Shown in pieces: positions 53,562 through 61,846 of a stretch of DNA of 64,000 bases; position 1 is the first letter of the stretch; each line of letters starts with the position of its first letter. The stretch comes from CAXXFQ01 sp963674475. Its GTDB lineage: Bacteria; Planctomycetota; Planctomycetia; Pirellulales; Thermoguttaceae. Location of the stretch: assembly GCA_963674475.2 (NCBI GenBank), contig CAXXFQ010000024.1:620001-684000 (forward strand), given 5' to 3'. A program made the translations under genes and the position numbers. The notes below the pieces were generated by a model. That model searched no databases, was not told the origin of the DNA, and was given only the letters and a program-made list of their open reading frames with translations.

Positions 53562-55754
53562 ATGTGCCCAACCGTATCACGTCGGCAATTTTTGAAGAAA
53601 TCATTTCACGCCTCGGCCGGTGTTGGCGCGGTAGGCAGTCTGGTGTCCTCAACCGGATTGGCGGCGACGGAGTCGAACGACGGCAAGACACTCTATCTTG
53701 GCACGGCGGCGGTCTGTATCAATCCGAAAAAATTTCCGGTGATCCGCAACGGGAGTTTCTTGCAGGCGTATGCCGACAAAATCGTCGACCCGGTTTACGC
53801 ACGGGCCGTGGTGATCGACAACGGCGTATGTCGTTTGGCTTTGGTGGTCGTGGATCTCTGTTTTCTGGGGACGCCGTTTTGTGATGCGGTGAAAAGCCGG
53901 ATCGAAAAAAAGACCGGGATTCCGGCCTCGCATATCTCGCTCTCCGCCACGCATACGCACACCGGCGGTTCAATCGGCGCGATACTTGGCTCGGACGCGG
54001 ATTTGGATTACGCCCGTCAGGTCGCCGACCAGTTGGTCGAGTTGGTCACCAAGGCCGCTTCTGAAAAGGTGCCGACGCGGGTCGGTTGGGCCAGCGTCGA
54101 CGATCGGCAGGATACGAATTGCCGTGTCTGGATTCATCGGAGCGACAAGATCGGCGTCGACCCGTTTGGCCAGAAGACGGTCATGGCGATGATGCATCCG
54201 GGGCACGAGAATCCGGATTACCTCGGGCCTTGTGGGCCGATCGAACCGGGCATCTCAATGTTGGCGTTCCAGTCGCTCGACGGGAAACCGTTGGCGTTGC
54301 TGGCGAACTACTCGATGCATTACTTCGGGGCCAAGCCGATCTCGCCTGACTATTACGGCTTTTTTTGCAATTGCATGTCGGAAAGCATGGGGATGGCCAG
54401 TCCGAACGGGCCGAGCGTGGTCATGATCTCGCAAGGGACCAGCGGCGATTCCCAGTGGATGGACTACGGCAAGCCACGCGAAAAGATCGACATGAAAAGT
54501 TACGCCCGTCGCGTCGCCGATCAGGCAATGAAGGGATACGAGACGATCGAGTATCACGACTGGGTCCCGCTGGGAGCGACTTTGGAGAAGGCGACCTACC
54601 AGCGAAGGGTGCCGGACGCCGATCGTTTGGCGTGGGCGCGGAAACTGATGGCGGAAATGGAGGGGCGTCTTCCGAAATCACGGCCGGAGGTCTATGCTCG
54701 CGAGGCGGTCATTCTCGACAAGGACCCCAGCCGAGAGGTCCCGTTGCAGGCGATGCGGATCGGCGATTTCGGTGCCGTCATGATGCCGTGTGAGGTCTAC
54801 GGGATCACAGGATTGAAGCTCAAGATGCAAAGCCCGTTTGCCGTGCAGATGAACATGGAGCTTACCAACGGGTGTGAAGGGTACATTCCGCCGCCGGAGC
54901 TGCATCCGTTTGGCGGTTACAATACGTGGCCTGCCCGCTCCGCAGGCTTGGTGCCGGAAGCGGAACCCCAGGTTGTTGAGACCGAACTTCGGATACTCGA
55001 AAAACTGGCCGACAAGCCACGACATGCCTATCCGGTGATCGAATCGCCTTACTTCGCAGCCGTGAAAAAGTCAGCCCCGCGGGTTTACTGGCGGATGCAC
55101 AACATCGACGGTTGGACTTGTCCGGACGATTCGCCCCGCGATTCATCGCGCGGTTCGACTCCTGGCCGTTACGAGCCGTGTGTGGCTTATTACCTCGACG
55201 GTCCCGACTGCTCGCGGGTTCGCGGGAATCAGCGGTGTGGATTGGCCGCCCATTTTGCCGGAGGACGCTTGGGAGCCACGGTCGAACGGCTTGGAAACGA
55301 CTACACTGCCGAAACGTGGATCTGGAACGGTTTTCCGGCGAGCGATCGCGAGATGGCCGGGTACTTTTTCTCATGCGGCGAAAACCGGGATAAGGCGACG
55401 ACAGCCGATCATTTTGGTATCGGCGGCACGTTTTCCAATGGGGTCGCTCAAAATCGGCTGGTTTTCATGGTCGGTGATGATCGTGAGACGCTCGTTGCAG
55501 GGAAAACGGAGCTTCCCTTGAAACAATGGGTCCACGTCGCATTGGTCCGAAAAGGGGATCGGATCGAACTGTACTTCAACGGAAAGCTCGACAGCAACGG
55601 TACGGTCGCACGACAGTTTTCCGACAAGCAACCGCAGATCTATTTTGGCGGACGAAGCGATAACCGATTCAACTTTGAAGGCAAAATCTCGGAAGCGGCC
55701 CTTTACGATCGGGCACTGAGTGCGGAGGAGATTTCTCGTCATTTTCAGGGCTAG
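53562..55754 (+). CDS. Tat-exported neutral ceramidase-like hydrolase fused to LamG
   Basis: 730 residues from ATG at 53562, with TAGGAG eight bases upstream; a TTG at 53541 is less likely. The Tat signal is SRRQFLKKSFHASAG. Residues 45-480 resemble the N-terminal catalytic domain of neutral/alkaline ceramidases: ARAVVIDNGVCRLALVVVDL, SATHTHTGGS with zinc-binding His, and ALLANYSMHYFG. Residues 530-725 are a LamG/concanavalin-like fold (YTAETWIWNGF, PLKQWVHVALVRKGDRIELY, ISEAALYDRALSAEEIS) that probably binds glycan. The ceramidase Ig-like C-domain is absent. It heads a three-gene unit; amide or ester bonds in glycoconjugates are possible targets. Confidence 0.8.
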   Translation: MCPTVSRRQFLKKSFHASAGVGAVGSLVSSTGLAATESNDGKTLYLGTAAVCINPKKFPVIRNGSFLQAYADKIVDPVYARAVVIDNGVCRLALVVVDLCFLGTPFCDAVKSRIEKKTGIPASHISLSATHTHTGGSIGAILGSDADLDYARQVADQLVELVTKAASEKVPTRVGWASVDDRQDTNCRVWIHRSDKIGVDPFGQKTVMAMMHPGHENPDYLGPCGPIEPGISMLAFQSLDGKPLALLANYSMHYFGAKPISPDYYGFFCNCMSESMGMASPNGPSVVMISQGTSGDSQWMDYGKPREKIDMKSYARRVADQAMKGYETIEYHDWVPLGATLEKATYQRRVPDADRLAWARKLMAEMEGRLPKSRPEVYAREAVILDKDPSREVPLQAMRIGDFGAVMMPCEVYGITGLKLKMQSPFAVQMNMELTNGCEGYIPPPELHPFGGYNTWPARSAGLVPEAEPQVVETELRILEKLADKPRHAYPVIESPYFAAVKKSAPRVYWRMHNIDGWTCPDDSPRDSSRGSTPGRYEPCVAYYLDGPDCSRVRGNQRCGLAAHFAGGRLGATVERLGNDYTAETWIWNGFPASDREMAGYFFSCGENRDKATTADHFGIGGTFSNGVAQNRLVFMVGDDRETLVAGKTELPLKQWVHVALVRKGDRIELYFNGKLDSNGTVARQFSDKQPQIYFGGRSDNRFNFEGKISEAALYDRALSAEEISRHFQG

Positions 55755-55817
55755 ACTCTGATTGCCGTCAGAATCGCAGGATTGAGAAAACGCTTTAACT
55801 GCAAGGAAAACAGAATA

Positions 55818-57251
55818 ATGAAAAACGACCGTTTATCGAAGTCGAAAATGAACCGCCGCACGTTTGGCAAGGCGATGACGGCTGCCGCTTCGGCGATCGC
55901 TGTTCCTCAGGTGATCGCCTCGAGTGTCTTGGGCAAAGACGGAGCGGTTTCGCCAAACGAGCGGATAGGCGTCGGAGCGATCGGCGTCGGCGGACGTGGT
56001 TACGGGAATATCACGGATGCCCAAGCCATCCCTGGCACTCAGGTTCTCGCGGTGTCCGATTGTCGAGCGGAACGTCGCACGCGATTGCAAAAGGTTCTCA
56101 ACGGGTGCTATGCGAATCGTTTTGGCAAAGGGACGTATCAAGCGGTGGACGCCTATCTCGATTACCGGGAGTTATTGGACCGCAAGGATATCGATGTGAT
56201 CACCAACGCGACCAACGATCATTGGCACGCGATCGTTTCACACGATGCCATCGTCGCCGGAAAAGATGTTTTTTCCGAAAAGCCGGTTTCGCGTTGGATT
56301 GACGAAGGGGTTCGCCTCAAAAAGGCGGTCCGTCAGTATGGCACGATTTTTCAAGTAGGTACACAGCAACGAAGTGCTTCGGATTTTTGGCGGGCCGCGT
56401 TCCTGGCTCGTAACGGGTATTTGGGCGACGTTCGGAAAGCGTATGTCGCCGTGCCCAGTGGCGAAATCTATCCGGCCGTAGAGACTTGCCCGATTCCGGA
56501 AGGGTTTGACTACGATCGTTGGAGCGGTCCGGCACCGTATATTCCTTATGACGCGCAACGGACCGTCGGCCATGGTTACTATATGATTTCGCACTACTGT
56601 GCCGGGTTCATCACCAACTGGGGCGTGCACCATCTGGATATCGCGTGCTGGGGAGTGCCGGAATTCGCGAAAAAACCGTTTGCCGTCGAAGGAGCGGGCA
56701 TGATGCCGACTGAAGGAATAACGGATACCTGGATCTCTTGGCAGTGTAAGCTGCGTTGGGACAGCGGGCGAGAAATGATCTTTTCGGATATCGGGGAAAC
56801 CATGCGAGGTCGCAAAGCGGGCGGCGTTGATCGGGATCCGCGTTTGGCGAAATTTGGTCAGCCGGCCGAGCAAGGGTGTAAGTTCGAAGGTACCGAAGGT
56901 TGGGTCCATGTCAACCGAAAGGGAATTACCGCGAGTAACCCGGCGCTATTGAAAATTCAGCCGAAGCCGGGCGATGATATCATGTATTCCCCTTCCGGTA
57001 CTTATAACTGGGGTGCGACCAATCTTCGGCATATGGCCAACTTCATTCAAAGTGTTCAAACGCGGCAGGACCCGGTTGCGCCGATTTGTGCGGGGCATGT
57101 CGCTACCACCCTGGGCAATGTGTCGGATATCGCTTTGCGATTGAATCGGAAGTTGCGTTGGGACCCGGTACAAGACCGTTTTATCGACGATGACGAAGCC
57201 AACTCGATGTGTTTTCGGTCGCACCGGACCCCTTGGTCCTGGACGGTCTAA
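55818..57251 (+). CDS. Tat-exported Gfo/Idh/MocA-family oxidoreductase
   Basis: 477 residues from ATG at 55818 after AAGGAAAACAG. The Tat signal is KMNRRTFGKAMTAAASAIA. The NAD(P)-binding start is IGVGAIGVGGRGYGN. The catalytic-region SEKPVSRWIDEG provides the usual E-K-P, and NWGVHHLDIACWGVPEF is the substrate-site helix. Secreted members of this family in planctomycetes are thought to alter sugars or cyclitols with a tightly held cofactor. It lies 63 bases after the ceramidase-like gene on the same strand. Confidence 0.9.
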   Translation: MKNDRLSKSKMNRRTFGKAMTAAASAIAVPQVIASSVLGKDGAVSPNERIGVGAIGVGGRGYGNITDAQAIPGTQVLAVSDCRAERRTRLQKVLNGCYANRFGKGTYQAVDAYLDYRELLDRKDIDVITNATNDHWHAIVSHDAIVAGKDVFSEKPVSRWIDEGVRLKKAVRQYGTIFQVGTQQRSASDFWRAAFLARNGYLGDVRKAYVAVPSGEIYPAVETCPIPEGFDYDRWSGPAPYIPYDAQRTVGHGYYMISHYCAGFITNWGVHHLDIACWGVPEFAKKPFAVEGAGMMPTEGITDTWISWQCKLRWDSGREMIFSDIGETMRGRKAGGVDRDPRLAKFGQPAEQGCKFEGTEGWVHVNRKGITASNPALLKIQPKPGDDIMYSPSGTYNWGATNLRHMANFIQSVQTRQDPVAPICAGHVATTLGNVSDIALRLNRKLRWDPVQDRFIDDDEANSMCFRSHRTPWSWTV

Positions 57252-57351
57252 GCGGCGGCGTTCCATCTAAACGTTTTGACCTGGTACGAAAAATCAAACC
57301 CAACCAACCATTCGAAGAGATAATAAAAAAATCGAAAGAGACAAAGCGATT

Positions 57352-59436
57352 ATGAATACGACGCTTCAGAAACAACGGAAGACTTCCCTCTGTGGGATTT
57401 TCTCGATTGTGGTACTGGCAACGTTTGTGACCCACGCCTTTGCGAAAACGCCCTCGGTCGAGGATGCCTGGGTGACGTTGTCCACTTATGAATATGGTCA
57501 AGATCTTGCCTGGCTGCAGGTTCTCCAACAGGAGGTTCGACAATCGATGCAGCCCCCGGCCCGGCGGAGTGCGTGTGCGGCCAAGTTAGGGGCGGTTTTG
57601 GCTGACCCGAAATCGACCCTGGCGGGCAAACATCGCGTCTGCATTATGCTGGGACAGATCGGCACCGCGGCCGAAGTGCCGGCACTTGCCATGTTGCTTC
57701 GCGATCGCGACTCCGACTCCAAGAAGTTCGAAATGGCCCGGTACGGTCTAACACAGATCGTCGGTCCCGAAGCTGCCACGGTACTGGTCGACGCGCTCGG
57801 TTGGGCGAAAGGCAAATTGCTTGTCGGCATTATCGACTCGTTGGCCGCACGTAACGAAACGGCTTCCGACAAGAAATTGATCGAGCTTTTGACCGGCGAA
57901 GATCCGGCGGTCATCCAGGCCGCGACTCTGGCACTGGGGAAATTCGCAACGGCCGATTCCGAAGCCGCCTTGTTGGCCGAATTGAAAAAGGTCGATTCCG
58001 CTCCCGCCCCGGCCGGTCTGGAGGAATCGCTGTTGATGCTCGTGGCAAAACGGCTTGAGTCGGGCAACCAAGCATCGGCTCAGGCGATTTTGGAAGAACT
58101 CGCCAAGCCGGTCCGCACGCCGGCCGTTCGACGCGGCGCGATGCTCCAATTGCTTTCGATCGATCCCGGGGCGGCCAGGGTGAAAATCACGAAATGGCTT
58201 ACCGGTGACGATCCGTTCGAGCAAGCTATTGCGAAAGCAGCCCTTGGGCAGATCCCCGTCGAAGCGGTCGCGTCGATCGCCAAGGAATCGTCGAGCTTTC
58301 CCGCCGACATTCAGATAACGTTGATCCAGAATCTGATTAACCGAAGTCACCCGATGGCCAATACCCTCGCGCAAGAGGCTGCCTTGAGCAAAGATCCGAA
58401 ACTTCGTCACGCGGGCATCGCCGCCATGCAATCGTGCGACAAACCCGAGTTGATGCCGGTGCTGGTCGATATGGCCCTGAAGGGAGGCGAACCGGGCGCG
58501 TGTGCGAAAAGATCGCTGCTTACTCTGCCGAGCGAGGTGACCGGCCCTTTTTTGCTTGAAAAGCTCCGTAAAGGTGAAGGAAACCGGGCGGCGCTGTTGG
58601 ATTTAATCGGCGCGATCCAAGCCCGCTTGGCGATCGATTACCTCGTCGAGCAGGCGGCCAGTGCCGATTTGTCTGTTTCCGAGCCGGTGATTGACGCGTT
58701 GACTAGAATTTGTGATCCGATTCAGGCCGACTTGGCTCGCTTGTTCCAATTGCAGGCGAAAACCGCGCCGGGGAAACATCGTGAAGCGGTCGATCGAGCT
58801 ATTTTGATTGTCTGTTCGAAAAAGTCGGACAACGATTGGGGGGCGACGTTGGCTCCGTATTACGAGGCAAAGGAGAAAGCGGATCTGAAACGGCTGCTTC
58901 CTCTCTTGGGACGTCTCGGTGGAAAAACGACCCTCGGCTTGCTCGAAAAGTCGCTCGCATCGGATGACCCGGCAATCCAGACGGCCGCTTTGCGTGGGCT
59001 TTGCAATTGGCCGGACGCGTTGTTGACCGATCGTTTGGGCGAACTTGCCGTCGCGCTCCCGTCGGCAAAGCAACGCCGCTGGGCCCTTCGCGCCTACGTC
59101 CGTTTGATTCCGCTTGACACTAAACGTGCTTCGCAAGAGACACTGAAAAAATTCAAAAACGCGATGCAACTGGCAACGGTCGATTCGGATCGCGCCTATG
59201 TCATCGAGCGCTGTGCCAACCTTCGAACGATCGAGTCGGTCCAATGGATCGCCGCCTTCACCGGCCAACCGGCACTGGAACAAGCAGCGTACCGATCGAT
59301 TGTCGAGTTGGCCCACCATAAATTTTTGCGAGATCCCAACCAGCAGATATTCGTCCCTCTTTTGAAAAAGGTAGGCGAGAAAAGCGAGGACGCCAAGCTG
59401 AAAGACCGAGCTAATCGCTATTTACTCGGTCTGTAG
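57352..59436 (+). CDS. Exported HEAT-repeat protein
   Basis: 694 residues with a signal peptide (1-31, ending THAFA). The rest is an array of helical HEAT-like repeats, for example AEVPALAMLLRDRDSDSKK, DPAVIQAATLALGKFATAD, DPKLRHAGIAAMQSCDKPEL and DPAIQTAALRGLCNWPDAL. No catalytic motif is visible. It lies 100 bases after the oxidoreductase and is likely the last gene of the unit, acting as a periplasmic scaffold or binding protein. Confidence 0.8.
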   Translation: MNTTLQKQRKTSLCGIFSIVVLATFVTHAFAKTPSVEDAWVTLSTYEYGQDLAWLQVLQQEVRQSMQPPARRSACAAKLGAVLADPKSTLAGKHRVCIMLGQIGTAAEVPALAMLLRDRDSDSKKFEMARYGLTQIVGPEAATVLVDALGWAKGKLLVGIIDSLAARNETASDKKLIELLTGEDPAVIQAATLALGKFATADSEAALLAELKKVDSAPAPAGLEESLLMLVAKRLESGNQASAQAILEELAKPVRTPAVRRGAMLQLLSIDPGAARVKITKWLTGDDPFEQAIAKAALGQIPVEAVASIAKESSSFPADIQITLIQNLINRSHPMANTLAQEAALSKDPKLRHAGIAAMQSCDKPELMPVLVDMALKGGEPGACAKRSLLTLPSEVTGPFLLEKLRKGEGNRAALLDLIGAIQARLAIDYLVEQAASADLSVSEPVIDALTRICDPIQADLARLFQLQAKTAPGKHREAVDRAILIVCSKKSDNDWGATLAPYYEAKEKADLKRLLPLLGRLGGKTTLGLLEKSLASDDPAIQTAALRGLCNWPDALLTDRLGELAVALPSAKQRRWALRAYVRLIPLDTKRASQETLKKFKNAMQLATVDSDRAYVIERCANLRTIESVQWIAAFTGQPALEQAAYRSIVELAHHKFLRDPNQQIFVPLLKKVGEKSEDAKLKDRANRYLLGL

Positions 59437-59530
59437 AAGGCCAAATGTACTCGGTGGCATAATGAGTCCAACCCGGGAACCCTGGGCTCATTATGCCCTC
59501 TCAAACCAAATCCGTTCTACCAATAGTTGC

Positions 59531-59716
59531 CCGACGGCCAAAGGCGTGCACGTTTTTTCGCGTCGGAGAATTTCCCAAAGCGAATCAGGCCACACGCACT
59601 ACGCCCACCGCGGGTCGGGAGGCCCGACGGCCGGAGGCGTGCACGTTTTTTCGCGTCGGAGAATTTCCCAAAGCGAATCAGGCCACACGCACTACGCCCA
59701 CCGCGGCTCGCGGGTC
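59531..59716 (+). repeat. 93-bp module, two tandem copies
   Basis: Units 59531-59623 and 59624-59716 are nearly identical, each starting CCGACGGCC and containing GGCGTGCACGTTTTTTCGCG and TTTCCCAAAGCGAATCAGG. GGTCGGGAGGCCCGAC, a palindrome, marks the junction. A diverged copy in reverse orientation lies within the integrase relic at 48865-48971. 93 is 31 codons, and both loci keep the reading GGPTAGGV...ISQS.SG, so the unit may have been coding. Confidence 0.85.
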
Positions 59717-59952
59717 GGGTGGAATTCTAAGCGTTTTCGGAAAGCTGTCGACGCGTACTGGCTGCCACGATCGGCGTGAAAGTCCAGATGGTCCGTGGGA
59801 TACCGATGCCGGACCGCCATGTCGAACCCTCTTGGATAGATACGCCTTCGTGTAATCGATTATCCTGCCCGACCAACGATCTTTCGAGAATGCAAATCCA
59901 TCACGGTCGTCAGATAGAATCAGCCCCGCTACGGAGGGGTTGCGTGAGGCCG
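59717..59952 (-). pseudogene. IS3-family OrfB middle-region relic
   Basis: Minus strand: LTTVMDLHSRKIVGRADN (59915-59860), then in another frame MAVRHRYPTDHLDFHADRGS and QYASTAFRKRLEFHP (59820-59725). These are the strands between and around the second catalytic Asp of IS3-type transposases (DRGsQYaS). Frameshifts show it is dead. Confidence 0.7.
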
Positions 59953-59995
59953 TTGACCAAAAAATTATTTCTGGTAGAATATTTCGTGAACGAAA
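59953..59995 (+). promoter_or_regulatory. Sigma-70 promoter with operator-like dyad for the MarR operon
   Basis: TTGACC (59953-59958) and TAGAAT (59975-59980) are separated by 16 bases. Immediately after the -10 is the perfect dyad TTTCGT-GA-ACGAAA (59982-59995), spanning the likely transcription start. Its place between promoter and the marR gene (start at 60019) is that of an autoregulatory MarR operator. The -35 lies at the edge of a transposon relic. Confidence 0.6.
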
Positions 59996-60018
59996 CATTT
60001 TCCTACGAAAGATTGTTT

Positions 60019-60498
60019 ATGGAACAGTCCATTCAAGATTACGAAGCGCGAATATTGCTTTGTATGCGTCGGATTATCCGGCGAGTAGATATTCACTCCC
60101 GTAAGATTAATAGCACCTTTAATGTTACCGTGCCTCAATTGATTTGTCTCTATTCCCTTCAGAGGAATTCTGAACAAACGATGTCGCAGTTGGCAAATGA
60201 TGTCAGCCTCGGAACCAGTACGGTCAATGGGATTGCTGACCGCTTGGAAGGAAAAGGGCTTGTCAAGCGCCGACGTAGCGAAAAGGATCGCCGGAAAGTC
60301 TTTCTCGATTTGACCGAAAAAGGCGAAGATCTGGTCCAAGCCGCTCCGCCAATGTTGCAAGAAACCCTTGCGAATGAATTGGAAAAATTGCCTGAATTGG
60401 AACGTGCCTCGATTGCGATCTCTTTGGAACGGATCGTGAAATTGATGGAGGCGGAACACATTGATGCTTCGCCGAATTTGATACCCCAAGTGCAATAA
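60019..60498 (+). CDS. MarR-family transcriptional regulator
   Basis: 159 residues from ATG at 60019; the frame is open further upstream but crosses transposon debris and the promoter. The winged helix-turn-helix is at about 34-105: VTVPQLICLYSLQRN, MSQLANDVSLGTSTVNGIAD, RLEGKGLVKRRRSEKDRRKV and the wing ending FLDLTEKGEDL. N- and C-terminal helices for dimerisation are present. It precedes kamA by 34 bases and probably represses the operon until a small ligand binds; lysine or an osmotic signal are guesses. Confidence 0.9.
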   Translation: MEQSIQDYEARILLCMRRIIRRVDIHSRKINSTFNVTVPQLICLYSLQRNSEQTMSQLANDVSLGTSTVNGIADRLEGKGLVKRRRSEKDRRKVFLDLTEKGEDLVQAAPPMLQETLANELEKLPELERASIAISLERIVKLMEAEHIDASPNLIPQVQ

Positions 60499-60532
60499 TT
60501 AGACTATCGTCTCAATGAGACAGGAGTAAACG

Positions 60533-61846
60533 TTGACTATTTCTCAGGCTCAGAAGCAGATTATTAATAATATTAATGAAGATGCTAACGCGTCGAATTG
60601 GAGGGATTGGCGTTGGCAGATAAGGCATTGCGTTCGGGATTTGAACAGTTTCGAGAATCTTCTCGGAGTCGAACTCGACGGGGAGCAGCGGCAGAAATTC
60701 TCGCAGACCTTGGCCGAATTTCCGATGTCGATTACGCCCTATTATCTTTCGCTGATCGATACGGACAATATGGAAAATGATCCGATCTTTCGACAAAGTT
60801 TTCCCTCGTCGTTGGAGTTGCAGCTCAGTGATTGCGATATGGAAGATCCGCTGCATGAAGACAAAGATTGTCCGGTTCCTTGCATTACCCACCGCTACCC
60901 GGACCGGGTTTTATTTCTGGTGAGCAATACCTGCGCGATGTACTGCCGGCACTGCACGCGAAAGCGAACGGTTGGTGATCGGGACAGCATTCCGTCCACA
61001 GAAGACTTGTTGGCCGGAATTGATTATATCCGCAATAATACCGGCATACGCGATGTTCTCCTCAGCGGCGGCGACCCGTTTTTGCTCTCCGATGCAAAGC
61101 TCGACTGGATTCTTGGCGAGCTTCGCACGATTAAACATTTGGAGGTTATCCGTATTGGGACCAGGACGCCGGTAGTTCTGCCGCAACGGATTACGCCGGC
61201 GTTGGTGGAAATGCTGAAAAAGCATCATCCACTCTGGATTAATACGCATTTCAACCATCCACGTGAAATCACCGCTTCCGCGAAACAGGCGCTTTCTCGC
61301 CTGGCCGACGCAGGGATTCCCTTGGGAAATCAATCGGTCCTGCTTTCAGGAGTCAACGATTGTCCGCGTATTATGCGAGCGCTCGTTCACAAGTTGGTAG
61401 CGAACCGGGTTCGCCCGTACTATCTCTATCAATGCGATCTTTCCCGCGGTTTGAGCCACTTCCGCACGCCCGTGGGCAAGGGGATTGAAATCCTTGAAAG
61501 CCTTATTGGTCATACCAGCGGTTTTTGTGTGCCGACCTACGTGATCGACGCGCCTGGCGGAGGCGGGAAAATCCCCGTCATGCCGAACTATCTCATCTCG
61601 TGGTCGACCAATAAAGTGGTCTTGAGAAATTATGAAGGGGTCATAACCACCTATAAAGAGCCCGACTCTTACGAACCGACCTTCTGCAATCGCGACTGTG
61701 ACAATTGCGACTTGCAGCTTTCCTTGGAAGATGCCGACGAGCGGAAAAGTCTCGGCATTGAAAAACTGCTCTCGAGTTCCGACAAGACCATCGCACTGGT
61801 GCCACGAGGGAATCGTAGACACGAGAGAAGAATGCAGGAATGTTAA
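60533..61846 (+). CDS. kamA: KamA-type radical SAM aminomutase, likely lysine 2,3-aminomutase
   Basis: 437 residues from TTG at 60533, with CAGGAG upstream. The radical SAM motif is CAMYCRHC (Cys134, Cys138, Cys141). PGGGGK (341-346) supplies the PLP-binding Lys346. CDLSRGLSHF has Asp302 and VIDAPGGGG has Asp339; these match the two Asp residues that hold the lysine side-chain amine in clostridial lysine 2,3-aminomutase. CNRDCDNC near the C-terminus matches the zinc-binding tail. It converts L-lysine to L-beta-lysine, used for fermentation or, after acetylation, as an osmolyte. No AblB acetyltransferase is in the window, but the operon may continue past the edge. Glutamate 2,3-aminomutase is the alternative. 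Confidence 0.88.
   Translation: MTISQAQKQIINNINEDANASNWRDWRWQIRHCVRDLNSFENLLGVELDGEQRQKFSQTLAEFPMSITPYYLSLIDTDNMENDPIFRQSFPSSLELQLSDCDMEDPLHEDKDCPVPCITHRYPDRVLFLVSNTCAMYCRHCTRKRTVGDRDSIPSTEDLLAGIDYIRNNTGIRDVLLSGGDPFLLSDAKLDWILGELRTIKHLEVIRIGTRTPVVLPQRITPALVEMLKKHHPLWINTHFNHPREITASAKQALSRLADAGIPLGNQSVLLSGVNDCPRIMRALVHKLVANRVRPYYLYQCDLSRGLSHFRTPVGKGIEILESLIGHTSGFCVPTYVIDAPGGGGKIPVMPNYLISWSTNKVVLRNYEGVITTYKEPDSYEPTFCNRDCDNCDLQLSLEDADERKSLGIEKLLSSSDKTIALVPRGNRRHERRMQEC

Noticed and set aside
59531..59716. Tandem repeat as a CRISPR array
   Set aside because: Only two 93-bp units with no spacers and no cas genes; the repeat is continuous.
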